Shown here: positions 26,464 through 35,866 of the stretch, in pieces | How the letters are laid out: every line of letters begins with the position of its first letter | Numbering within the stretch: position 1 is the first letter of the stretch | From: Sphingorhabdus sp. | Lineage (GTDB): Bacteria > Pseudomonadota > Alphaproteobacteria > Sphingomonadales > Sphingomonadaceae | Length of the DNA stretch: 64,000 nucleotides | NCBI GenBank assembly: GCA_028279555.1 | Contig: JANQNO010000009.1 | Span: 62,001 to 126,000 of the forward strand | Direction of reading: 5' to 3' | Position numbers and translations under genes: made by a program | The notes under the pieces: generated by a model | Databases searched by the model: none | What the model was told of the DNA's origin: nothing | What the model saw: the letters and a program-made list of their open reading frames with translations, nothing else

Positions 26464-27683
26464 AAGAATCCGAAGGCCAAAGCCAATATACGTGCCCCAA
26501 GCGCGATGCAAATCACAGCTACGAACCAGCCGGCCATTGCAAGCGCCTTGCCAGCCAAATTTTCACCCATGATTTCACGGCTGCGCACCAGCCGCAGCAA
26601 AAATATTGCCACAATCGGAAGCAGCAGTCCATTTGCCACCTGGGCCAGAAAGATGATCTCGACGGGTTTATAGCCAGCCGATGCAACGATGGTCCCGATG
26701 ATGGCTATGGCAAATGCGGTCCAGCGCATGCGACGATCGCGGGTCTTTAAATCATCACTGCGCCAGATCTCGCTGACAATATATCCGCTGGCGAGCGGCG
26801 CGGTGATTGCCGAGGTCAATCCGGCTCCGAACAAACCGACGCCAATCGCGGTCTTGGCGAAATTTCCATATAGTGGTTCCAGTTGCGCCGCCATGTCGAG
26901 CGCATTTGTGATTTCCTTGCCCGAACCAAACAGCGCCGTTGCTGCTGTTCCTAGTATGGCCATGGACACCAGGCCGCCCAGCCCTATCGAAATGGTATTT
27001 TCGACCGCCATCTCAGTGAGATGTTTGGGGCCGCGCCATTTGCGCAAGATCGTGGCCGCGTGCAGGAAAAGGTTATAGGGCACTATGGTGGTACCAATAA
27101 GCGCCATGGCAGTGAGCGTAGCGCCATCGGGAATTGAAGGAGCAAAACCGGCGAATAAAGCGCCCCAATCGGGCTGCACAACAAAGAGTGCGGCAATAAA
27201 AGACAGGCTCATCAGCAGAACCAGCGCGATCAGCAACCGTTCAAGCCATTTCAGCTTTCCTGCGCCGAGCAGGATGATCGCTGCCATGCCTATCAGCGTT
27301 GGCCAATATCTCCCTTCACCATCACCGGCGAGAGCGGAAATACCAAGTCCGGCTCCAGCAATATTGCCGGCCTCATAAGCGGCGTTTCCCACCAAAAGAG
27401 CAACGAGCAGCAACAGGGCAGCACCGATCTTTGCAGACTTGTTCGGCAGGGCTTCGATAATTACTTCGCCAAGCCCCTTGCCGGTTATCAGCGCGATGCG
27501 GCTCGCCAGGCTTTGCAGGGTGATTGTCGCAAAGGTCGCAAAGAGCAACGTCCAGAGCAGCGCAAAACCAAAATTGGCACCGGCTAGCGTGCAGGCCGTT
27601 ACCGTGCCGGGGCCGACAAAGGCTGCCGATACCAGCATGCCGGGGCCGGGGCGATAGCTGCGCAGATTCGCGATCCAGGACAT
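26460..27683 (-). CDS. NRAMP-family transporter, atypical metal-site motifs
   Basis: The 407-residue protein has about 11 membrane helices of the NRAMP fold. The canonical TM1 metal motif DPGN is replaced by GPGT (AAFVGPGTVTACTLAG) and the TM6 MPH by VPY (VPYNLFLHAA). It is the first gene of the pxpABC operon. A homologue (YcsG) sits beside the pxpA homologue ycsF in Bacillus subtilis, so a transport role tied to 5-oxoproline or a related compound, or to an ion the enzyme needs, is plausible. Annotation as a Mn/Fe transporter would be unsafe. Confidence 0.85.
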   Translation of the reverse strand: MSWIANLRSYRPGPGMLVSAAFVGPGTVTACTLAGANFGFALLWTLLFATFATITLQSLASRIALITGKGLGEVIIEALPNKSAKIGAALLLLVALLVGNAAYEAGNIAGAGLGISALAGDGEGRYWPTLIGMAAIILLGAGKLKWLERLLIALVLLMSLSFIAALFVVQPDWGALFAGFAPSIPDGATLTAMALIGTTIVPYNLFLHAATILRKWRGPKHLTEMAVENTISIGLGGLVSMAILGTAATALFGSGKEITNALDMAAQLEPLYGNFAKTAIGVGLFGAGLTSAITAPLASGYIVSEIWRSDDLKTRDRRMRWTAFAIAIIGTIVASAGYKPVEIIFLAQVANGLLLPIVAIFLLRLVRSREIMGENLAGKALAMAGWFVAVICIALGARILALAFGFL

Positions 27684-27808
27684 CGGATTGCCTTAACACC
27701 GCATTCGCGGCGGATGCCAAGCGAAATTTCGGTTTTGCCATGCCATTCTGCTTGACCCGGTGGCGCGCTTCCCCTTAAGGAGCGCGCCTGCCCGACAAAG
27801 TCGGCTAT

Positions 27809-27886
27809 GGCGATCGTAGCTCAGTTGGTTAGAGCGCTGGTTTGTGGTACCAGAGGTCGCGGGTTCGGATCCCGTCGGTCGCCCCA
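27809..27886 (+). tRNA. tRNA-His (anticodon GTG), CCA encoded
   Basis: The cloverleaf is complete: G-1 at 27809, acceptor GCGATCG/CGGTCGC, D-arm GCTC, anticodon stem CTGGT/ACCAG with loop TTGTGGT (anticodon GTG), T-arm with GTTCGGATC, C73 pairing G-1, and genomic CCA at 27884-27886. The extra 5' G opposite C73 is the identity feature of histidine tRNA. Confidence 0.97.
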
Positions 27887-28008
27887 CTTTCCCCAATTTG
27901 TCGATCAGCTATTGACCCTTTTGTGGGTGACATGCGGCGCTTATAATATTATTACGCCCGCTCGCAATTTTGTGAATCGGCGCGCTGCGCGGGGAAGGGA
28001 CAGCAATC

Positions 28009-29058
28009 ATGACCGCCATCTGGGATTTGCCAGATTATGATGCGCATGAAGCCGTGCATCTGTTTGAGGACCGTGAAAGCGGGCTCAAGGCTGTGATTGG
28101 TGTGCATTCGACGCATTTGGGCCCGGCAGCAGGCGGCACGCGTTTCTGGCATTATGCCGACAACAGCGCAGCCATCACCGACGTGCTGCGGCTGTCGCGC
28201 GGGATGAGCTATAAAAATGCGATGGCCGGTCTGCCGCTTGGCGGCGGCAAGGGCGTGGTGCTGGCCGACGAGGCGCGCATAAAAACGCCGGAGATGCTTG
28301 CCGCGCTTGGCCGCGCGATCGAGTCGCTGGGCGGCCAATATGTGACTGCCGAGGATGTCGGCATGTCGGATGGTGACATGGTCGAAATCCGCAAGCAGAC
28401 ACGCCATGTCGCCGGTCTGCCGACTGAAGATCCCGCCAAGGCCGGCGGCGACCCCGGCCCCTTTACCGCACGCGGGGTGTTTCTGGGCATCAAGGCTGCG
28501 GCGAAATTCCGCCTGGGGAGCGAGACGATGGACGGCGTGCATGTCGCGATCCAGGGTGTGGGCAGCGTCGGCGGCGGCGTTGCGGAGCTGCTTGCGAAAG
28601 AAGGCGCAAAGCTGACTATTGCCGATATCGATGATGCCAGAACCGCCGAAATCGCGGAAATGGCGGGTGCCCGGGTGGCGGCACTGGACGAGATCATGAC
28701 GGTCAAGGCCGATATTTTCAGCCCCAACGCGCTCGGCGCGATCCTGACGAAGGACAGCATCGCTGCGCTGGATGTTGCGATTGTCGCTGGCGGCGCGAAC
28801 AACCAGATGGCCCGGCCCGGCGATGAGCAGCGGCTGTTTGATCGCGGCATTCTCTATGCGCCCGATTATGTCATCAACGCAGCAGGCATCATCAATGTCG
28901 GCCTTGAATATCTCGGCGACTATAGCCGCAGTGATGTGATGGAGCGCATCGCGATCATTCCCGAGAGGCTGACCGAAATCTGGCAACAGAGCGAAGCGGA
29001 AAAAACCCCGGCCGCGATCATCGCCGACCGCATGGCGCAGCAGCTTATCGGGCGCTAG
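28009..29058 (+). CDS. Glu/Leu/Phe/Val dehydrogenase family protein (leucine dehydrogenase-like)
   Basis: The 349-residue protein has the catalytic lysines K69 (GMSYKNAMAG) and K81 (LPLGGGKGVV) in the LeuDH spacing. A Rossmann loop GVGSVGGGVAELLAKEG is followed by the family's DIFSPNALGAIL. It oxidatively deaminates a branched-chain or aromatic amino acid with NAD+. Substrate preference cannot be read with certainty. A GGGAAGGGA tract precedes ATG 28009. No operon partner is seen. Confidence 0.92.
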   Translation: MTAIWDLPDYDAHEAVHLFEDRESGLKAVIGVHSTHLGPAAGGTRFWHYADNSAAITDVLRLSRGMSYKNAMAGLPLGGGKGVVLADEARIKTPEMLAALGRAIESLGGQYVTAEDVGMSDGDMVEIRKQTRHVAGLPTEDPAKAGGDPGPFTARGVFLGIKAAAKFRLGSETMDGVHVAIQGVGSVGGGVAELLAKEGAKLTIADIDDARTAEIAEMAGARVAALDEIMTVKADIFSPNALGAILTKDSIAALDVAIVAGGANNQMARPGDEQRLFDRGILYAPDYVINAAGIINVGLEYLGDYSRSDVMERIAIIPERLTEIWQQSEAEKTPAAIIADRMAQQLIGR

Positions 29059-29076
29059 GCTTGCGCGCTGCGGCCA

Positions 29077-30108
29077 TCAATAGCCGCTGGGCTCGGCGGG
29101 CGTTTCCCTTGCGGCGGTCTTGACCGGCTTGTTTGTGGAGTTGCGGATCAGCGCCTGCGCCTTGCCAATGGCATCGGCCTCCGACATTTCGCCCTTGCTG
29201 ATCTTGGTGCCCATTTCGAGCAATTCGCCGCTGATGACCGTTCCGGTATTGGCCTCTTCCTCTACTGTCACACCGTTGCCGCGCGCTATTGCTGCATCCC
29301 ATTCGCTGCGCACGGCTTTCCAATAGCCTGACGTGGCTTTCCAGTAGTCGTCGGCAGCGCTCACAGGATATTCGTCAAACTTCTTGTAGGTATTGAGCAC
29401 TATTTCCTGCACATAGGGTTCAGCCTTGCCATCCACCCATTTCATCTTGGTGTTGTCCTGCCAGTGAATCCAGCCGCCGGGGAAGGGCTGATGCCGGTTA
29501 ATGGCCTGATAATGGTCATAGTCCGGGTTACGTGTAGCATCGCGGCGCGCCAACGGCCTCGTTGTCCAGCTTGACCGCCAGCGGCGCACGCCGTTGGTTG
29601 TCGTCCACTGTCCCCAGCCAGCATAGCGCGGGCTGTCATCCACCTGATAGACGGTTTGCGACCAGCGGCCTTTACGGAGCCGTTCTGGAACATCCTGAAG
29701 CTCCCATTTGCCTGATCCAGCATATGCGAGAATCTGCTTCGGCTCATATTCCCAGTCCTGGCGCCAGTGCTTTACGATAAAGGGGCTGTCGTCAGAGCCG
29801 ACGACGAGCAGATGCTGAAGCACGATCTTGCGCCCGGTATCCTCGATAACGCGCACGCTTTCATGCCCGCCGGAAATCTTGGCCTTGATCGGCGTATAAT
29901 CGTCCCGCCAGGGCGTCGTCTCCTTCATATCGAAGGTGACCTTGTAGTCGCCCGCCATCGCAAGAATGTCGGCGCGGTCGGCTTCAAAGGATGCTGCCTC
30001 AGCCGCTGCCGTACGTTCCTTGATAGGATCGTCCGCGAGAGCAGGGGATGTTGCCAGCGAAATGGCAAAAAGTGCTGCGCCAAATTTGGAGGCAAGTTTG
30101 ATTGACAT
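29077..30108 (-). CDS. DUF6607-like secreted protein, partner of TonB receptor
   Basis: The 343-residue protein starts at ATG 30108 after GGGAG and has a signal peptide ending ALA. It is Trp/Tyr-rich with many W-x-D and D-x-W motifs (WRQDWEYEPKQIL, GWIHWQDNTKMKW). It resembles the family I know as DUF6607, often encoded next to TonB-dependent iron/heme receptors; that name is from memory. It lies 17 bp downstream of the receptor and shares its promoter. A periplasmic or surface role in iron or haem uptake is inferred only. Confidence 0.7.
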   Translation of the reverse strand: MSIKLASKFGAALFAISLATSPALADDPIKERTAAAEAASFEADRADILAMAGDYKVTFDMKETTPWRDDYTPIKAKISGGHESVRVIEDTGRKIVLQHLLVVGSDDSPFIVKHWRQDWEYEPKQILAYAGSGKWELQDVPERLRKGRWSQTVYQVDDSPRYAGWGQWTTTNGVRRWRSSWTTRPLARRDATRNPDYDHYQAINRHQPFPGGWIHWQDNTKMKWVDGKAEPYVQEIVLNTYKKFDEYPVSAADDYWKATSGYWKAVRSEWDAAIARGNGVTVEEEANTGTVISGELLEMGTKISKGEMSEADAIGKAQALIRNSTNKPVKTAARETPAEPSGY

Positions 30109-30125
30109 GATCTGATACTCCCAGT

Positions 30126-32435
30126 TCAAAATGATGCTGTCAGTGAAAGGCTGAAATTGCGGCCGGGGCGAGTGTAGGCTGACCGGATATCTGCCGTTCC
30201 GACCGGGTTGAGGGCCGCGTCGTAGATGGTTTGCACGAGATTGGCCTGCGACAGGCCGCGCACGTCGCTCCAATAGCTGTAGCGCGCGTTGGTAATGTTG
30301 AAGATACCGGCGCGCAAAGTGAAGTGATCGGCAAATCGGACAAAGGCCGTTGCGTCTAGTGTTAGCGACTCATCGGGAATGAAGGCATTGGCTGGCGCGC
30401 GGTTTATTTCCTTCTGCGCGTTGTAGCTGGCGATGAATTCGCCGCCAAAACGATTGCCGGGATCACGATAGCCGACACCCAGGACGGCATTGAGCGGTTC
30501 GATGGTGGACAGCGGCGTGTCGGCACCGCCCGTGGTTACGTCACCATTTGCATAGGCAGCGGCAAAGCGGACGCGGAAACCATTTTCGTGGAGGTAGGTG
30601 ACTTTCGCTTCGACGCCGTGGACATCAACCTCGTCCAGATTGACGAACTGAAACACCGCCGGGTCCATCGGGGTGAAGCTTCCGCCAACCACTTCCTGAC
30701 TGATGAAATCGTCATATTTGGCGATAAAGCCGGTAAGCCCGAAGCTGACTCGGTCATCGACGAAGCGGGCACCGATCTCGAAGCTCTCGCTTGTTTCCGG
30801 GCCCAGATCCGGGTTGGGCGCGGACGTGTAGCCAAAGGCCAGATTCTCGAAGAAATTATTGACCTGGCTTGGCGTCGGTGCCCTGAAGCCTTGAGCATAA
30901 TTCCCGTATATCCGGACCGTTTCGGTTGGCCTGATCGTCACGCCAAGCTTTGGCGAAAGCCGCGAATCATCCTGCCCAGCGGCTGTGAATGTCGGTAGCA
31001 AAGGGTCGTTGGTCGGATCAAGATCGTAGAAATCGAACCGGAGTGCAGGGAAGAGAGTTACAACGCCGTCCCCGAAAGTAATCTGGTCAGCGATATAGAC
31101 GCCGCCGAGCGTGAAATCCGTCACCGGAAAGGCGCGCGATGGAAACGTCTCGCCGGTTGGCGGAATGGTACCGTCACGCAGACCTGCCTGCTCCGTCCAG
31201 CTAATATCGCCGCCGAATGAAAGGCGGTGCTGCAAAGAGCCGGTTGCAAAGTCTGAGCGCAGCTCAGCAAAAGCGCCATAAACCTCATTTTCGAATGTGT
31301 TGATGCGGGAGCGGTCGGGCGCGGGGATAAAGGAAAGCTGTGTCCGGTCCTCCTCGGTAAACTGCCGGTCTTCGCCATCCTGCCAGTAAAGGCCGACATG
31401 TGCATAGTCGATCGCGCCCTCGCCATTCCATGTATAGTCCAGCGAGAAACGCTTGCGCTCGGTCGTGTCATTTGCTTCCAGCCGGTCAACACTCCAGGTC
31501 GGCGTGGGACCAAACAGCCTTACCGGTGCAAGCCCGGAAAGGATGATCGAATCGACCTCGCGGTCCAGATATTCACCCGTCAGGCGAACACGGTGGCCGC
31601 CACTCGACCAGACCAGCTTGCCCAAAAGCGCATTGGATTTGCCATCCTGCGGGTTGGGCTCGGTTCGCGCTGGGCCCTGCTCAACCGTCCCGCCGGGCGC
31701 TGCGCCCGTCAAGATTTCCGTGACAGCTCTGTTGTCGAGTTCCTCGAAATCGCGCCTTGTATAGGCGATCATTGCCGAAAAATCGCCAAACTGCCCGGCC
31801 AGCGCAGCTGTTTCGGCAAATTCATTGTCGGCAGAGCTATAGAAGGCGCGGGCAAAACCGCCGAAGCTTTTGCCCTCCTCGATCAGATCGACCGGATCCG
31901 AGGTAATAAAGCTCACCACGCCGGCCAAGCCATCGCTGCCATAGAGCGCGGAGGCCGGGCCGCGCAAAATCTCGACCGATTTCACAAGGCCGACATCGGT
32001 GTAGCTGCCGCGACCGGCATCCTGCGCGCCAAAGCTGAAGCCTTGCGGCGACCGGATGCCGTCTACCTGGATCAGCACCCGGTTGCCCCCGATTCCGCGA
32101 ATATTGAAATCTTCATTGCCAGCCCTGCCAGTGCTTCCCAGCGCCGCGCCAAAGCGGGCAGGGGCGCGGCGCACCGTGACGCCCGGCTCGAAACGCACCA
32201 GATCCTTGATATCTGTGATCAGTTCATCTGCAATCTGCACATCATCGATAACGGTGACCGATACCGGCGCATCTTTGACCTGTGTGGGCGCGCGCGTTGC
32301 CGTCACGGTTATGACATTGTCATTGGATTCGGCGGCTGCCTCTTCGGTTTCGGCAGCCATTGCTGCGTTTGAAACGGCGAGGGCGAAAATGCTGGACGCA
32401 CAAACCCCTGCGCAAAAGCGCATCGAAAAACCCAT
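30126..32435 (-). CDS. TonB-dependent receptor, hemoglobin/transferrin/lactoferrin type
   Basis: The 769-residue protein has a signal peptide ending AMA and a plug domain with VITVTATRAP (TonB-box region) and NEDFNIRGIGGNRVLIQVDG. A 22-strand barrel ends in LSLTASF. The plug pattern matches the hemoglobin/haem receptor subfamily. It would import an iron source across the outer membrane with TonB energy. AAGGA sits 8 bases before ATG 32435, and a Fur-like palindrome lies 31 bases further up. Confidence 0.88.
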   Translation of the reverse strand: MGFSMRFCAGVCASSIFALAVSNAAMAAETEEAAAESNDNVITVTATRAPTQVKDAPVSVTVIDDVQIADELITDIKDLVRFEPGVTVRRAPARFGAALGSTGRAGNEDFNIRGIGGNRVLIQVDGIRSPQGFSFGAQDAGRGSYTDVGLVKSVEILRGPASALYGSDGLAGVVSFITSDPVDLIEEGKSFGGFARAFYSSADNEFAETAALAGQFGDFSAMIAYTRRDFEELDNRAVTEILTGAAPGGTVEQGPARTEPNPQDGKSNALLGKLVWSSGGHRVRLTGEYLDREVDSIILSGLAPVRLFGPTPTWSVDRLEANDTTERKRFSLDYTWNGEGAIDYAHVGLYWQDGEDRQFTEEDRTQLSFIPAPDRSRINTFENEVYGAFAELRSDFATGSLQHRLSFGGDISWTEQAGLRDGTIPPTGETFPSRAFPVTDFTLGGVYIADQITFGDGVVTLFPALRFDFYDLDPTNDPLLPTFTAAGQDDSRLSPKLGVTIRPTETVRIYGNYAQGFRAPTPSQVNNFFENLAFGYTSAPNPDLGPETSESFEIGARFVDDRVSFGLTGFIAKYDDFISQEVVGGSFTPMDPAVFQFVNLDEVDVHGVEAKVTYLHENGFRVRFAAAYANGDVTTGGADTPLSTIEPLNAVLGVGYRDPGNRFGGEFIASYNAQKEINRAPANAFIPDESLTLDATAFVRFADHFTLRAGIFNITNARYSYWSDVRGLSQANLVQTIYDAALNPVGTADIRSAYTRPGRNFSLSLTASF

Positions 32436-32465
32436 ATAATTCTTCCTTCTAAGCCCTATTGCAAA

Positions 32466-32486
32466 TGCAAATAATAATGATTCGCA
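32466..32486 (-). promoter_or_regulatory. Fur-box-like palindrome upstream of TonB receptor
   Basis: TGCAAATAATAATGATTCGC plus a final A is a 21-bp imperfect palindrome (8 of 10 base pairs symmetric), AT-rich and close in form to Fur sites. It lies 31-51 bases upstream of the receptor start, so iron repression of the receptor and its partner is likely. Confidence 0.6.
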
Positions 32487-32605
32487 ACTTTAACTGCGCC
32501 TGTTTCTCGACAATGTCAATCGCTTTTCCGTTGGTGCAAATTTGACCGATATCGATTGGCGTAGCGCTGGCCTGCTGCTAGAGCGCTTTGCCAAAGTGAA
32601 TCGCC

Positions 32606-33322
32606 ATGCATAAATTTGCCAATCCAGCCCAGTTCCTCCGCCTTGCAAGACCGCTCACGCCGGTTCTTTTCTGGTCCGGCCTGCTGCTTGCCCTGGGCGC
32701 GTGTGCCTGGGGCCTTACCATGACACCGGCTGAGCGGCTTCAGGGTGAAACGGTGAAGATCATTTTCGTGCATGTGCCATCGGCCTGGCTCGGCATGGGC
32801 GGCTGGGTCGGGATCGCGATAGCCAGCATTATTCAGCTGGTCTGGCGGCATCCGCTTGCCGGTATTTCGGCGCGCGCGATCGCCGTGCCCGGTGCGGTGT
32901 TCGCAGCACTATGCTTGGCCACCGGGTCGATCTGGGGGCGTCCCGCCTGGGGCACCTGGTGGGTGTGGGACGGACGGCTCACATCGATGCTGATCCTCTT
33001 CTTCATGTATCTGGGCTACATCGCACTCGCGAGCGCTTCGAGCGAGAAGGGCAATGTCAGCCGGGTCGCAGCGGTCTTCGGCATAGTCGGCGCGATCAAC
33101 ATCCCCATCATCAACCGCAGCGTGGTGTGGTGGGAAAGCCAGCATCAGAAAGCGAGCATTACGCTGGGTGGCTCGTCGATCGACGGGGCGTATCTCTGGC
33201 CATTGCTGGTCTCTTTCCTTGGATTTGGCCTGCTATATGGAGCCATCGTTTTGATGCGGATGCGCACGGCGCTGGCGGATATCCGTATCGAGGCGCGGAT
33301 GCGAAGGCTGGCGGAGGACTGA
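32606..33322 (+). CDS. ccmC: haem exporter protein CcmC
   Basis: The 238-residue protein has six membrane helices and the periplasmic tryptophan-rich motif WGTWWVWDGRLT flanked by conserved histidines (HVPSAW, and one before the last helices). It presents haem to CcmE. It is the first gene of a tightly overlapping cytochrome c maturation operon. ccmA and ccmB, usually just upstream, are absent from this window. Confidence 0.96.
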   Translation: MHKFANPAQFLRLARPLTPVLFWSGLLLALGACAWGLTMTPAERLQGETVKIIFVHVPSAWLGMGGWVGIAIASIIQLVWRHPLAGISARAIAVPGAVFAALCLATGSIWGRPAWGTWWVWDGRLTSMLILFFMYLGYIALASASSEKGNVSRVAAVFGIVGAINIPIINRSVVWWESQHQKASITLGGSSIDGAYLWPLLVSFLGFGLLYGAIVLMRMRTALADIRIEARMRRLAED

Positions 33323-33324
33323 CA

Positions 33325-33471
33325 ATGGATCATGGAACTTTCATTACCGCAGCCTACACGATCACCGGATTGGCTCTGGGCTGGCTGGTGCTTTCCAGCA
33401 TGATTGCGATGAAGCGCTCCGAGGCGCTGGCCAAGGATCTGACAGCCAGGAAAGACGGCGACCCCCAATGA
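33325..33471 (+). CDS. ccmD: haem exporter small subunit CcmD
   Basis: The 48-residue protein MDHGTFITAAYTITGLALGW has one membrane helix and a basic tail (MKRSEALAKDL), the usual CcmD layout. It starts 2 bases after ccmC and overlaps ccmE by 4 bp (ATGA). It helps release holo-CcmE from CcmC. Confidence 0.9.
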   Translation: MDHGTFITAAYTITGLALGWLVLSSMIAMKRSEALAKDLTARKDGDPQ

Positions 33472-33932
33472 AACCAAAGCATCAAAGACTGGTTCTGGCG
33501 CTGGTTGCGCTGGTCGCGCTGATCAGCGCTACGTTGATTGCTGCCAGCGCCCTGCGTGAGGAGGCCAGCTATTTCTACACGCCTTCCAGCCTGCAAGCCG
33601 CCAATATCGAAACAGGAAAAGCGATCCGCCTGGGCGGCATGGTCAAGCCCGGCTCGATCAGCCGTAGCGACGACGGCACGACGGTGCTTTTTACCGTGCA
33701 GGATGCCGATGCCAGCATCGATGTCCGTTATCGCGGTATCACGCCTGATCTCTTTGTCGAAGGTTCGGGCGTGACGGCGGATGGGCGGCTGGCGGCCAAT
33801 GGCGACTTTGTGGCCGACAATCTGCTCGCCAAGCATGACGAAAATTATATTCCGCGCGAGCTTGCCGACATGGATATGCATGCGGCGCAGAAAACCGGCG
33901 AATCCTTGAGCGAGGATGGCACCGCAAAATGA
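33468..33932 (+). CDS. ccmE: cytochrome c maturation haem chaperone CcmE
   Basis: The 154-residue protein has an N-terminal membrane anchor, an OB-fold core (RLGGMVKPGSI, VRYRGITPDLFVEG) and the haem-binding His in LAKHDENYIP. It carries haem covalently in the periplasm to the CcmFH ligation complex. Its 4-bp overlaps with both neighbours imply coupled translation. Confidence 0.96.
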   Translation: MKPKHQRLVLALVALVALISATLIAASALREEASYFYTPSSLQAANIETGKAIRLGGMVKPGSISRSDDGTTVLFTVQDADASIDVRYRGITPDLFVEGSGVTADGRLAANGDFVADNLLAKHDENYIPRELADMDMHAAQKTGESLSEDGTAK

Positions 33933-35866
33933 TTGCAGAGACAGGATTGGTGCTGCTCTGGCTGGCCGCCGCGATGGCGTTGCTGCAGATGATTGCCGGC
34001 CTTTTGCAATTTACATCCAGGGGGCCGTTGGTCGAACCTGTGATCAAGCCCGCCGCTATCGCGCAGGGCGTCCTTTGCTTTCTGTCCTTTCTGGCGCTGG
34101 GCTGGCTTTTCTGGACCACCGACCTTTCTGTCCTGCTGGTTGCGAGCAACAGCCATGTCGACAAGCCGGATATTTTCAAGCTGGCCGGGACATGGGGCAA
34201 TCATGAAGGCTCGATGCTGCTGTGGGTTTCCATCCTGTCGCTGGCGGGCGGCGCTATCGCTCTGCTTGAAAAGCGGCTCGACAAGGCGACCTTGTCGGCG
34301 ACCCTGCTGGCGCAGTCCTTATTGGCGCTCGGCTTCTTCGCCTTCCTGCTTTTTTCTTCGAACCCTTTCGAGCGGCTCGATCCTCCGGCGCAGCGCGGCG
34401 CAGGATTGAACCCGTTGCTGCAGGATATCGGCCTCGCCTTCCATCCGCCGACGCTTTATGTTGGCTATGTCGGGCTGTCGGTGGCATTCAGCTTCGCCGT
34501 CGGCGCGCTGATGACCGGGAAAACCGGACCGGCCTTTGCCCGCGCGATGCGTCCCTGGGTGCTGGCGGCCTGGATTTTCCTCACCATAGGGATCACGGCC
34601 GGCAGCTACTGGGCCTATTATGAACTGGGCTGGGGTGGCTGGTGGTTCTGGGATCCGGTCGAGAATGCGTCGCTGATGCCCTGGCTTGCGGCGACCGCCT
34701 TGCTTCACTCGGTCAGCGTGCTGGCAACGCGCGATGCGCTGCGCGCATGGACCATCATGCTCGCGCTGGTGGCCTTCGCGATGTCGATGGCTGGCACTTT
34801 CCTCGTCCGCTCGGGCGTTTTGACAAGCGTGCATGCCTTTGCCGTCGACCCCGAACGCGGTGCCTTCATTCTGGCGCTGATGCTCATTTATGTCGGCTCT
34901 GCTTTCGCGCTGTTTGCGCTCAGGATAGCGCATGTGCGCGAGGGGAAGAAATTCCGGATGTTGAGCCGAGAGGGCGCGATTGTTGCCAATAATGTGTTGC
35001 TTTCGGTCATCTTGGGAGTGGTGCTGATCGGGACGCTCTATCCGCTCGCCGCAGAAGCGATGGGCGACCGCGTTTCTGTCGGCCCACCCTATTTCAACAA
35101 GTCGACCATTCCCTTTGCGGCGCTCATCATGCTCGCGATGCTTGTCGGCCCAATGCTACGCTGGCGGCGCGACGAGGCGGCGCGCATATCGAAGCCGGTG
35201 CTTGCCGCCGGCGCGGTCGTGATCATTGTCGGCGCTCTGCTCTTCCTCTTTTCGCCGGAGGCAGGATTTTTCCCCAATCTTGGTCTGGCGCTTGCCGCCG
35301 GTCTTGCATTGGCGGCTTTCTTTCCCCTGCTGGGAAGAAATTTGAGGAGAACGCCGATGCCGATCTGGGGCATGGTGCTGGCGCATTTCGGCCTTGCGAT
35401 CAGCGTGGCCGGTATGGCGAGCGAGTCCGGCTATTCGCGCGAAACTCTGGCCGCGCTTGCCGTCGGTGAGGGACAAAAGCTGCCGGATGGAGAGATCAGA
35501 CTGGATTCGGTCATGCCCGCTGCCGGGGAAAACTGGACCGCGATAGAAGGCGTAATTCGATATAACGTGGACGGCCGCTCAACGGTGCTGCGGCCGCAAG
35601 TGCGCTATTTCTCCGATCCTGTACAGCAGACCAGCGAAGCGGCGCTGGTGACGCGCTGGAATGGTCAGCTTTACGGCGTGATTTCCGCGACCGAAGGCGA
35701 CGATGGCCGGTTCCAGATCCGGGTTTGGTGGAAGCCCTATGTGACATTCATCTGGTATGGCGCGCTGCTCGTTGCCTTTGGCGGCTTGCTGGCGCTTGTC
35801 GGCCGCATCAGACGGCGCAAGCCAAAGCGTGAGGCTTCGCGCTGGAAAGCGGCAGGGGAATATTAA
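33929..35866 (+). CDS. ccmF: haem lyase CcmF/NrfE family subunit
   Basis: The 645-residue polytopic protein contains the WWD domain (GWGGWWFWDPVENASLMPWL near residue 232) with conserved histidines, plus GTWGNHEGSMLLW and FHPPTLYVGYVG. It ligates haem to apocytochrome c with CcmH. It is the normal length for the family and shares its last base with the next start. Confidence 0.97.
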   Translation: MIAETGLVLLWLAAAMALLQMIAGLLQFTSRGPLVEPVIKPAAIAQGVLCFLSFLALGWLFWTTDLSVLLVASNSHVDKPDIFKLAGTWGNHEGSMLLWVSILSLAGGAIALLEKRLDKATLSATLLAQSLLALGFFAFLLFSSNPFERLDPPAQRGAGLNPLLQDIGLAFHPPTLYVGYVGLSVAFSFAVGALMTGKTGPAFARAMRPWVLAAWIFLTIGITAGSYWAYYELGWGGWWFWDPVENASLMPWLAATALLHSVSVLATRDALRAWTIMLALVAFAMSMAGTFLVRSGVLTSVHAFAVDPERGAFILALMLIYVGSAFALFALRIAHVREGKKFRMLSREGAIVANNVLLSVILGVVLIGTLYPLAAEAMGDRVSVGPPYFNKSTIPFAALIMLAMLVGPMLRWRRDEAARISKPVLAAGAVVIIVGALLFLFSPEAGFFPNLGLALAAGLALAAFFPLLGRNLRRTPMPIWGMVLAHFGLAISVAGMASESGYSRETLAALAVGEGQKLPDGEIRLDSVMPAAGENWTAIEGVIRYNVDGRSTVLRPQVRYFSDPVQQTSEAALVTRWNGQLYGVISATEGDDGRFQIRVWWKPYVTFIWYGALLVAFGGLLALVGRIRRRKPKREASRWKAAGEY

